Shown in pieces: positions 34,720 through 45,842 of a stretch of DNA of 64,000 nt. The first letter of the stretch is position 1. Each line of letters begins with the position of its first letter. Under the pieces are notes generated by a model. That model did no database searches and was not told the DNA's origin. It saw only the letters and a program-made list of their open reading frames with translations. Position numbers and translations under genes: made by a program. Origin of the DNA: Helicoverpa zea (Eukaryota; Arthropoda; Insecta; Lepidoptera; Noctuidae); assembly GCF_022581195.2 (NCBI RefSeq), contig NC_061471.1, positions 10,106,001-10,170,000 of the forward strand, read 5' to 3'.

Positions 34720-37700
34720 TTAACTATAGAATTGCATGTTATTAATGAATTGTGAAGCTGTGGCCTGCTGCGAGAACTGCGCCAGTTCTGCCGAGTCCTC
34801 GTATACGTCCGGCTTGCGACGATGCAAGTTCTTCTCCTTCCAAGTCTTCCTCTCCTCGGCAGCTTTCTATGGTGAGAATCAAGTAAGTATGTGAAGTAAT
34901 TGCCATTGTTAATTTATGGAGGTGTGTATCAAGAATGCGACCAAAAATGTTCTATGAATACTTCGAGAGGACTCTTTTCACTTCGTTAGGCCCTAGTGTA
35001 CCGACACAATAAGGATGCATCTACACGTTGCAAATAGCTGGAGCAAGTTAACATGCGCAATTGACAAGAGCATCTAGTGGTATCTAGTACAGCAGCAAAG
35101 AGTGGGTGTCTTGCTTTGGTACACACGCGAGTCGTTGGACCCGCATGTTTTTGACATGCATATAACCTTTGCACGTGCACGTGCGTCAACATGCGCTAGG
35201 TACTTGCTCCGTGTAGATGCACCCTTAACTCCATTGTTAACTTATAAAGGTATCAAGAATGACGTAATGTCGTTGTTACTCTATAAAAACTTACAGTACT
35301 CTTTTTACTTAAATTTTAGTTTAGCGACAATATGTCAGTTTTCTTAAAACTACTGTTTACTATGAATTTTTGCGTTCAATTTAAAAAAAAGCTTTGTTAT
35401 TTTATGTCGTCAGTGAACATGGGAATGTAGAGAACTAATACATTGGTAATTCAAAATAAGATATATCAAAATGATTAGGTTAAAAAAATTATAACTTATG
35501 GCTGGCGCAGCATAAATATACTGGCAACACATAAGGTATAAATAAAACTTACATCTCGTCTTTCATTGTAGAACTTCTTACGGTATTGGTCAGCTAACCT
35601 CCTTAGCTCACGTAATTCTGTATGGGTTGATTCAAATCTGAAATGTTCAGAACATCGGCTATTATAATTCTGAAAGTCTTGTCAAAGTTATTGAGTGGTC
35701 TATGTAAATATCTATGAGTACCTACATGATCTATCTAAATATTATGGTATCCCAGCTTTTGGAAGCGTATATTTCAGTGATCTGGACTCCAGTTCGAAAA
35801 TGTAACGAAATGGATCCAGTAAAATTCTACATTTGTATAATTATACGATATGGTTAAATAAAAAGTTACTTGTGAGATATTGGCAGATAGAAGAGTATGA
35901 ATGGAGAAAACATGCTGTGCCAACCCCATATAAAATTTGGATAGGGGCAGGGGGATGACTGTATTATTAAACACTTCTGGAGAAAAAAGCACAAACATAT
36001 GCTTCGCAACTTACCGGCGCTTCAGCAGTATATGGGCCATGTAGTGAATGGGATTCTTGGGCTGTCTACTGGCGACCTCATTCAACACTTCGGGCAGTAT
36101 CATACCGAAGCTATCCCAGAGATATTTGACGGCTTCAGCGTCCAGAGTCACTGAAATTTACTCCAATTGTACTTATGTGTTGAAGTATTCCTTCAAATAT
36201 AGGCACTTAAATTTATTATTAGACTTTCGCTTTGACAAATGAGCTATCAATCATCAGCTATCAGTGACCTATCACCAGCAGCTCTAGAAATAACGCTTAA
36301 TAGTTTAAAAAAATAACAGTTACAAAATGAACTTACCATCACTCATATCAATGAGGTCAGTGTTCTTAGGCAAGATAACAACGTCAGTCAGATCCTTGAT
36401 CTCCAGGCGACAGTCAGGGTTAACTTTCTCCGAATGTCCACAATCTTTGGTAACCTTCTTGAACAAGCCATCTTCGCCTAACTTGTACTCGCTGGTGCAC
36501 GGTGCAACTTGGTGGAACTTCTCGCCGTTACGGAGAATGTAACGGCCATTTTCGTCGAAGTAGTAAGGCTCGGTTTCTAAATTCTGTTTTATGATAATAT
36601 AAAAGTTAACTATATTTTATTTCCTATTAAGTACAAAGCATTGCTGGATTTGTGTCTAAAGCTGCAATATCCCACGAATTTATAAAAAAATCTAAATAGA
36701 ATGGTGAAAAGTAGGGTAAGAGCTTGCTGACGTGATCAACCAATCAGAGAGGCTATTCTGAAGCACTTTACTTCTAAAACTAAGGATTGGATTGTTGTAA
36801 AAGTACAGGAAAGGTGTCCAGTATTAAATCTGACCTCAGAAAATTCTCCGTAACAATTGACGTGGAAGAACTTCAAGCCGAAGTTGGTGATGTAGTTCTG
36901 ATGGTTGAACTCGTCACAATAGTACGAGCCAACGCTGTCCGTGTATAGGATACGATCAGTTCCTAAGTTGAGGAAGAAAGAAAAATACATTTCAAAACTT
37001 GAAGTTTGTTCTTCTAACCAGGTTTTTAGTCTCCAAAATTAAATGTTAGAAATCAAGGCATGGGTGCAGGATGTAATGCGCTTTTATTTTTTAACCAAAA
37101 TTAAGAAGGTAGGCAGTTAGGTACGTAAGTAACCATAGGTAAGGGAATTCTATTGGCGTCAATTGCAGGAAGAAAATTTGACATTGTGAGTTGGCGCTCG
37201 AACTACCCGAAGCGCCCGAACTACTTATGTAAATCCTAACGCAGGTATAAGGTAGGAAGTTACCACTTACCCCTTACACAGAAGAAAGTTATAAGCGTTT
37301 TGGACATCTCCAATTGTTTTGCATGAAGATACGCTATCCTCTCTCTCAAATTCTCACCAATTAGTTCAAAACACACGGTCTTAGCACTCGGTAATTCCAT
37401 CGACCTTGAAAGTTAATTTATTAAATTGCCTGTTTTCTGATCATAGGTATAGTAAACTGACTATAAGACTGTCAAGGATCGAAAAAGAGGTTTCTTGATT
37501 AGGAATTTTAATATAAGAAAGGACACTACCTGTACCAACTAGGACTTTTGCCCTAATGAAATGAAGTTAAGTACGATAGCTGAAAAGAAAGTGAAAACCA
37601 AGGAAACGAAGTAAGGGTAGGTACTGTAAAAGGCGACGTGTTAAAGGGTGAATAAAAGTAGTAGGTAAGTATGCATATAAGGATGTAGGCTGAAAGAAGC

Positions 37701-40700
37701 ATATTTGGGCAGATACATCGTAAAACTCAAATAATTCACGCTTAAATTTCCAATAAGCACGGTCAGTTGCGTAAACAGCAGGGGCCCGATTCTCCTAATT
37801 TTACTTAAGCGACATACGATTCACGTTCGACTCGATTCGACTGAGATCCGATCCCGACTCGATTACGATTGAAGCGTATGTGGCATTCCGCTATTTTTTC
37901 TTTGAAATAAACGTTTTTATCCTTTTCTGTCATTCAATAATGAATCATTTTGTCTGCAAATGATTTACGATTGCAAAATGATTGTACAGCAAACTACCGT
38001 ATAGACCAAAATTACCAAAATAGCAGACCAATCGCACACCAATCAAATGTCAATCGAATACGATTGGTCTTTTATTAGTAGCAGAATGCCCGATATGGTT
38101 AAAACTGCTATTGCGATCATATTGCGATTCGATTTCTATTCGATTTTGACATTATTAACTTAGGAGAATCGGGTCCCTGGAGGACAAAATTTTTATTGTA
38201 ACAGACTTACCTAATAGAGTTATATTTCTCTATATCTGTTTCCAGATGGTCGAGTTCGGAGCGTATTTTAGTCAGAATGGTAGCGATCTCATTGAAGTCC
38301 TTTAGTCTTTTATTCCAATATCGAGTTTCTAGCTCCAATCGAGCAATAGTCTCTTCGTTACCGTACTGCTCTATCTTGTCCCTCAGCACATCTATACTTC
38401 GGGTTACCTGAATGATATTGTAAGTTTATGTTCTGGATTTTTTCCTCAGTTAGTGACTTAAGTTTACCACATGATAATATTTTCCCACAGCTAGAACTCA
38501 GGCCTTTCTAAGATAAACTACTGGTTCAAAAGAACCACCATATTATGGCGTTCCATGTTTTTTTTTTCTATTAGAAGGCATAGAGGTGTGCGTTCGCGCA
38601 GCGGAATGTTGTTGAATTTAAAGATTTTAATTATGCAGATAATTAGTGTAAGACGTCCTATAATTGTGTATGGTAAATAAAAATTTGTGTATGCAGCCAT
38701 TGTGGAGAAATTCACCAAAAACAGATTCCGCTGGGCGAACGTTGGCGAACGTCGTCCTGGCGGAACTTTTTTTAATCCATAGACTTTAGAAGAAAAGAGA
38801 TGTGTCCGAAAATTAGTGTGTATTTGTGTATAATTGATTATGTATGAATGAAATCAGTGCATGCATAAACTTCGGAGAAATTCAAGTTTCCGCTACGCGA
38901 ACGTTTGGCCATTAGCTAGTTTTCATATAAAGCGCTTACATAGAGAGCTGTAGATTTTTACATACGTTGTTTTGAATTTGTTTATATTAGTTTAAAAAAC
39001 AGATTTAGAAAAAGTCGTAGGGTTTAAAAGATAAAAATATAAACGTAAAATACACTTATTAGGTCTTAGTTCTTAAAGTATGCAGTTTGGGGTCTAGATT
39101 TTCACGTTTACACAAACCTTGTAAGTGTCTCCAACATGTTGCCAAGTATCAATGATGTTCCGTTAGTAATTAAAAAGTTATAGGATATTTTACCATGAAT
39201 AGATCACTGTTTACAAAGCAGTCGAATATCACGACGTTCTAAAGGAATTGCATGGTAAAATGTATGCCAATAATTAGTTTAATCATTCAACTATTCACTT
39301 GCAAAATTTCATGTCATTAAATTCAGTAATTAAAGAAAGACAATTATAATACTGACGGAGCATCGAAAACCTACATAATCCGACCAAGTTCGGATAGCTA
39401 CAAAAAAGCGGCCGTGCCATATGTCTAAGAAACGTTCTTAACTTGGAAGGTTAGTATATTTATTAATATGGTACAGTTGCGTACACAAGCTTTAGGCAAA
39501 AATAAAACAATTACATTTCTTGAATGAAAAATATTTTTTTAATAATAACGCCACTATCTACGACATTTTAGTTAAAATACGTAACGTTTATTAACGTTAT
39601 TTTTAATCACGTAGTTAAGTAATTTATGTAAGTAATAATAATAAAAATATTTTTGTACACGGATATTTAAATAGAGAAGTACTTGTTAATTGAAATTTAT
39701 TTTTATCGTAGATAGTGGCATTATTATTAAAAAAATATTTTTCAATCAAGAAATACAATTGTTTTATTTTTTCCTAACGCATGTGTACGCAACTGTACCA
39801 TATTAATAAATACTAACCTACCAAGTTAAGAACGTTGCTTAGACATATGGCACGGCCGCTTTTTTGTAGCTATCCGAACTTGGTCGGATTATGTAGGGTT
39901 TCGATGCTCCGTCAGTATTATAATTGTCTTTCTTTAATTACTGAATTTAATGACATGAAATTTTGCAAGTGAATAGTTGAATGATTAAACTAATTATTGG
40001 CATACATTTTACCATGCAATTCCTTTAGAACGTCGTGATATTCGACTGCTTTGTAAACAGTGATCTATTCATGGTAAAATATCCTATAACTTTTTAATTA
40101 CTAACGGAACATCATTGATACTTGGCAACATGTTGGAGACACTTACAAGGTTTGTGTAAACGTGAAAATCTAGGCCCCAAACTGCATACTTTAAGAACTA
40201 AGACCTAATAAGTGTATTTTACGTTTATATTTTTATCTTTTAAACCCTACGACTTTTTCTAAATCTGTTTTTTAAACAAATATAAACAAATTCAAAACAA
40301 CGTACGTAAAAATCTACAGCTCTCTATGTAAGCGCTTTATATGAAAACTAGCTAATGGCCAAACGTTCGCGTAGCGGAAACTTGAATTTCTCCGAAGTTT
40401 ATGCATGCACTGATTTCATTCATACATAATCAATTATACACAAATACACACTAATTTTCGGACACATCTCTTTTCTTCTAAAGTCTATGGATTAAAAAAA
40501 GTTCCGCCAGGACAACGTTCGCCAACGTTCGCCCAGCGGAATCTGTTTTTGGTGAATTTCTCCACAATGGCTGCATACACAAATTTTTATTTACCATACA
40601 CAATTATAGGACGTCTTACACTAATTATCTGCATAATTAAAATCTTTAAATTCAACAACATTCCGCTGCGCGAACGCACACGGCATAGAGGGTAGTAATT

Positions 40701-42415
40701 ATAAGGTACTAACTTCAGCAGTATCGACGGATCGCTTCTTATGTCGTCTATATATTTGCAAATGTTCCTTATTCTTCTCATAGAGATTGTGTATGAGTGT
40801 GTTCATCTTTTCGTTACACTGTTCATTGTATTTGCGCATGTTTGTATTCATGCGGTCTACCGTCTCTTCCACGCTCACTGCTATTTCGTAAAGCTGAAAT
40901 AATTTGATGTTGATAGACTGCGCTAAATCTAAGAGCTAAATATGTATAAAAGAAGTTCGTGTTACTTACACTACTTATAACTCAAGAATGGCTGAACCGA
41001 ATGACTGAAGAAGGAAATAGGGTAGGATTTTTGTCACCATTCGGCTACGGGAAACAGTTATCTGGGGAAGCGATTGAAACCGCGGGCGGAACTAAGTATT
41101 GATACCTAAGTAGAACTTCAGTGAATCTAGCCAAATGACTAGTCCAGCTAGGTCAAAACGAGAAATATAATTTGCTCCCGCATTTCAACTGTATCGTAGG
41201 TTTGCTTAGTTATAATTAGGTACCAAATACATGAACAAACATCTAGCGGTAGGTACTTACTCGGTCAGCTAACATCACTGAAAGATATGTATGTGCAAAG
41301 GTGCACAGGTAATTAACTTTCTTAAGAGACTCCTCGAAATATTCCTTTGCAAACTCGTGCAATCTGTCTTGTCTGAACTCCCAAGCATCTCTTGTCTGCC
41401 TGAGTTCCTCCAAGAACTTGGCCTGTCCGTCTATGACTTGTTGGTATTTAAATTTCTCTACTTCATTGTTCAGCGGAAGATACTCTTTGAGGAAAGCAGC
41501 CTGGTTTTGCTCATAAATAGTTATCGTGTCATTTATCAGTTTCACAAAAAGTTTGTTATCCAAGAAATGAAGGTATTTATCTATTTTTTTTATTACGTCA
41601 TCTATCGTGAATGTAAAGTAATTCATGAACCCTGTGATTATTTTTTTTATTTCCCCGTAGTAAGCGCTAGATCTGAGGCCATCATGGAGTTTGAGGCGTT
41701 CTATGAGGCGCACAAAACATTTGAAGATTGGCGTCGGGTTGTCAGAGAGAAGTACAGTGGAACCGTGGAACATCTTCATCCTGACGTTGTAGATAAAGTC
41801 CTTGAAATTATGGGTACTCTTCGCCTTGCGGTCGGTGTGGAAACGGAAGCCTGCATTGGATATTTGGGGTTGGTCTCCCAGCTGTTTCAAAATAAGTTTA
41901 TTATTAGATATTCTGAAGCTTAAAGGCTTTTTAAGTAAGGTCAACAAGCCCTAGTTTTAAGGTTGCATAGAGATCACCTTATAGTTTGAGTAACAGGGAA
42001 TTATTATAAAGATGTTGGTCTAGGCGCCTCAAAAAAAACATGAATTCCACCACCCCGGAAACCAGCCCAAGGTTTCCTGCACAAACCGCCCAAGCAATAC
42101 ATAGCTAACGATTGTTAGATTCAGCAAAGCCATACCTATTATGAATAATTGACTATATCCTTTAAGAATAACTGCCCCTAAACATAAACCGCATACCTAC
42201 CTACCTATATCTACGACTTTGATTGTATCGGATGTTTCGTAGTACCTAATTCGTTTTAAAGAGCCCAGATTTCACAAGTCTTTTGAAAGGACTGCAAAAA
42301 CAGTCTTCAAACATGCGAATTCTGAATAAAGGCAAAAAATATAGATGGTAAAGGTATTCTAATTTTTCATATTTTTAACCCCCGACGCAAAAACGACGGG
42401 GTGTTATAAGTTTGA

Positions 42416-42497
<82 letters not shown>

Positions 42498-42832
42498 GCA
42501 TCGTAGCTCCCAAACGGATGATCCGATTGTAATGCGGTTTTTTTTGTTTGAAAGGAATGTCATTCGGGAGTGTTCTTAGCAAAGAAGAGTTCTTAGAAAT
42601 CGGTTCAGGTCTTCAAGGTCATCAGCTCGTTTGATAGGTGTGATAGGAATGTTACACGCTCAGTTACTTGCAAGCATATGTGGGATCTGAAATTTGAAAC
42701 ACTAATGTCTTCTGGAACCACTGAGCTGGTCTGCTGTTAGGGCACGAAGATAGGAGACGTAACCCTGAACTGCCTTTTAGTAAACGCATCGAGTTTGGGC
42801 TCGTTGAATTTGTCTTGACGAGTCCTCTTCAT
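34720..42832 (-). CDS. Unrecognised coiled-coil protein with Dpy-30-like motif (10 exons)
   Basis: I do not recognise a named family. Exons in transcript order: 42832-42764 (probable start, MKRTRQDK), 41881-41261, 40893-40714, 38407-38211, 37404-37271, 36962-36835, 36583-36337, 36150-36015, 35637-35553, 34866-34720. Junctions are GT-AG and the frame is continuous (1944 nt, 647 aa). The first exon is the weakest call (donor GTTACG). Residues about 24-355 are rich in charged residues and look helical or coiled-coil. Residues about 400-525 hold repeats of the style YYFDENGRYILRNGEKF. Near 535-572 the run LNEVASRQPKNPIHYMAHIL with a following LLKRR matches the Dpy-30 dimerisation motif. Dpy-30-type proteins often act in radial spokes or in histone methylase complexes; an axonemal or testis role is only a guess. 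A 2.1-kb foldback element splits intron 3. Confidence 0.75.
35011..35226. mobile_element. MITE with AAGG(G)TGCATCTACACG ends
   Basis: The left end AAGGATGCATCTACACG and the right end CGTGTAGATGCACCCTT are inverted with one mismatch. About 216 bases, with a GTGCACGTGC-rich interior. It lies in the intron between the last two exons of the Dpy-30-like gene. No coding capacity. Confidence 0.65.
37792..38177 (+). mobile_element. MITE with GGGCCCGATTCTCCTAA ends, copy 1
   Basis: About 386 bases with inverted ends GGGCCCGATTCTCCTAA / TTAGGAGAATCGGGTCCC. The interior repeats ATTCGATT/TCGACT-like words. It lies in the intron between exons 38211 and 37404 of the Dpy-30-like gene and ends only about 33 bases from the donor side of exon 38211. 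A second copy in the opposite orientation is at 53378-53772. Confidence 0.75.
38586..40681. mobile_element. Foldback element with 1-kb arms and 9-bp target duplication
   Basis: Both ends read GTGTGCGTTCGCGCAGCGGA inward and are flanked by the 9-base direct repeat GGCATAGAG (38577-38585 and 40682-40690). The arms (about 38586-39570 and 39697-40681) are reverse complements with very few mismatches, separated by an AT-rich loop of about 125 bases. No transposase. Nine-base duplications occur in MULE and FB-type foldback elements; I cannot choose between them. The insertion lies 23 bases from the splice donor of the exon at 40714-40893. Confidence 0.85.
41010..41100 (+). repeat. Helitron-like 3' fragment
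   Basis: GTCACCATTCGGCTACGGGA and GAAACCGCGGGCGGAACTA resemble the end of the fragment at 5955-6135. Short and truncated. It lies in an intron of the Dpy-30-like gene. Confidence 0.4.
42370..42600 (+). repeat. Moth repeat with GT microsatellite
   Basis: Starts TTAACCCCCGACGCAAAAAC and GACGGGGTGTTATAAG, followed by about 35 GT units (42422-42492), then TGGCATCGTAGCTCCCAAAC and GGATGATCCGATTG. A short relative starts at about 5349. The frames across the GT tract give poly-His/Thr strings and are not genes. Confidence 0.7.
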
Positions 42833-43077
42833 GTTTCTAATTGACGAGAACCTGATGCAAGAAATGGGATGTGACGGATGAAACCCTGGAATGCCGGAAT
42901 GAAACGGATAAACCGATTTATATTTTTGCTGAAAATTTAGTATGACCAAAGGTTAGTCTTTATTGTTTCTCAATCTGTGCAATTCTCCCAGAGCCAGTTT
43001 GTCATGAGGCCGATGTCTTTGGCCGAGATCAAATTAAATGTAAGAAGGAAAAATTAAGGAGCTCCTTCAAAAAGCGT

Positions 43078-45006
43078 GAAATAAAATAAAATTATAAATT
43101 TAAAAAAACCCCCGCCCCAAAAAATTAAGCCATTAAACCCTTTAAAAAGCAAAAAATAACTAAACACTACGTAAGTACCAACTAAAGCATGTCAGACTAA
43201 ACTAAATTTGACGTGTCGGGGACCGCTTTTTACCTTTAAAAATACTAACATAAATCAAATGATACCTACCTAATTACAACATTCGTATAAAAAAACACGT
43301 ATGTAAACACAATTATATACAAAGTTATAAGTAGTATATATGTTACCGTAAGATTACAAACATCGTTAGATTACAATCTATCTCGAGAGATTGTAAACTG
43401 TCGAATTATTGTGAACCGTAACATCTGATTGCAATTTAACGCATTATTTTTCGCTATATTATAATCTATCGATGAGAAATTGTCAAATTGTCAACTGTCC
43501 GAAAGCTCTCTCTGATTGGTCAGTCTTTTTGTAAGATCGACCAATCACGACCAGCCGTTCTGTTCCCATGGAGTTCCCGTAGAGTTAGGAATGAAATAGA
43601 GGTGTCAGTTAAATAAAATAAATGCTCTTCAAAAATTCTTCAAGTATTAAATTTATATAAAAATAACTCTTATAAAAATACAGTTAGGTATTTTGTCTTC
43701 AAATACAAACTAATATTTAAAAATAAAATAAAAGGGGTGCTAATTAAACAGGGTTCTTTTTAATATCATTATTCGCCCCCAAAAATGTATGTTGCCTTCT
43801 AAATTACTAAGTCAGCCACAATTAATAAAGCGTCGAGCATCTAAATAATACTATCTTAGCCACGAGTTATCTTCCACTCTAAATACAACTCAGCATGATG
43901 GTTATTTTTTTGCATCTAAATTTGTAGCATGCATTCTAACAGTAAACTTCTTAAATACTATTAAATGACATCATAAAAATATTTATTTACCTTCTAATTT
44001 TTTAACTCGTACCTACTGAGTTTTTTGTTTAAAATATAACACATCCCATATTAATTGACCCAGCATGGAAGTAAGCATGCAACATGTAGCAAGCATAACT
44101 TCTGTCACGGCTCCGGCGCTGCGGGGCTCCGGCGGTCCCATGCGAGCTTATCGTCGCAGATGGTTTTCACGCTCACCACCGCAGCTTCGGCTTGCTGGCC
44201 GGCGGAGCCGGCCAGCCTCAGCCGCGGCGGCGAGCGCTGAAACTACCTGCGCCTCAGCTCGCAGGCCGCCTCGCCCCTCCGCGCCTACGCGGTTTTGAAT
44301 TGCACTCTAGGGGTAGGGCAGACAAGACTACGTGGAGTCGGTTTTGCAGCGATTCGTTTTCGTCACTAACTTCAATTTTAATACAATTTTTAATTGTGTG
44401 TAATTTGAGTCTTAAAAATTAAGTACAATTTTTGATTTTATAAAAAATTAAACCGTCACTTATTTTTGCACGTCAAAGAGCTGTGACACCGGGAGTTGCA
44501 AAGAACATTGTCTTTTTTGACGTTCTACCAATCAGCGCGCAAGATGCATTCCGTTCTACGCCAGTTGACAATTTGACCGCTCTACATCGCTCTCGATCTT
44601 ACAAAAAGACTGACCAATCAGGGAGAGCTTTCGGACAGTTGACAATTTGACAATTTCTCATCGATAGATTATAATATAGCGAAAAATAATGCGTTAAATT
44701 GCAATCAGGTGTTACGGTTTACAATAATTCGACAGTTTACAATCTCTCGAGATAGATTGTAATCTAACGATGTTTGTAATCTTACGGTGACATATATAAT
44801 GTAGTAGTACCTACCTATATAATTACATCTAACGTTAGGCTAATAAATTAGAGCGGTCCCCCGACACGACAAAATTTAGTTTAGTCTGACATGCTTTAGT
44901 TGGTACTTACATAGTGTTTAAAGTTATTTTTTGCTTTTTATAGGGTTTAATGGCTTAATTTTTTGGGGCGGGGGTTTTTTTAAATTTATAATTTAATTTT
45001 ATTTTC
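43078..45006. mobile_element. Foldback-type element with 450-base arms and a GC-rich core
   Basis: Outer sequence AAATTTAAAAAAACCCCCGC (left) is mirrored on the right (GCGGGGGTTTTTTTAAATTT). The arms include GTCAGACTAAACTAAATTT, GATTACAAACATCGTTAG and TGATTGGTCAGTCTTTTTGT, all found inverted at 44584-44900. Arms are about 450 bases with short gaps. The centre is AT-rich apart from a GC-rich island at about 44098-44300. No transposase frame. Class unknown. Confidence 0.7.
44098..44300 (+). other. GC-rich island inside the foldback element
   Basis: About 200 bases dense in CpG (CTCCGGCGCTGCGGGGCTCC, CCGGCGGAGCCGGCCAGCC), unlike the surrounding AT-rich DNA. Short frames are open in several registers, but that follows from base composition. 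It may be a captured promoter or exon fragment, or a piece of another element. Confidence 0.4.
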
Positions 45007-45842
45007 GTAGCTAATCCTCGAATTGTCCCGGAATCGAAATACCTGAATCTGGCAAGCCTATGTGCAAAGCAGAGATAAAGTTAGGAGTATCGAATGTTTT
45101 GACCAGTTGCCAGCTGTCAGTTTTCGAGGGAGTTGCCGATAACATATACAGTCGACTCTTGTTAATTCAAACCTGCGATATTTCGAACCTCTCGTTAATT
45201 CAAAGTTATCACGAGTTCCCTACAAAATCTCTTTGTATTTCGAACTAAATCAATACATTTTTATGCACTTGGTAATTCGAACGAAAAAAGCATTGCTATA
45301 CAGGGTGTTTGGCGCATGGACCGACAAAAATTTTTGGGGGATTCGTGAGGCCATGTACTAGTTTTCACTCATAGACCCAATGTCCTATATGTCACTGTAT
45401 TCGAGATACGATTTTTTTTGTTTGTTTTTAAAAATTACCGGAACTATCACCTTTAAAACGCTATAACTTTTCAGTCTGTTGTCGAATTTACACCAAATCA
45501 CTTTCATTGCGTTCTCTGATGTATTATTATTCCAAATAAAACATAAATTCATAGCACTAGATGGAAAAAAAATACTTGTTGAGCTTCCAAACTCTTAAAA
45601 ATGAAAAAACGTATGAAAAATGTCAAATTCAAAATTAATTATAAAAAAAAGTAAAAGCTTTTATGAACTTCGTTTAATAAAAAAAAATTGCCTACTTAAT
45701 ACCCTTTCCAACGATATGCCACATGGGTGTGAAATCATTAATAATGTCGTCAAAATCAGAGCAGGAACGAACACGCACTCTAACGTCTCTAACAACGAAC
45801 CCGTTTGATAGAACAATGGTAAGCAGGTAATTGGCAGGTAAA

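Noticed and set aside
41291..41923. 210-codon plus-strand frame
   Set aside because: Antisense of the large exon of the Dpy-30-like gene, whose minus-strand frame joins in phase to nine other exons.
42367..42582. Open frames of poly-His/Thr on the minus strand
   Set aside because: They are translations of the GT microsatellite (42422-42492) and its flanking repeat; no splice or homology support.
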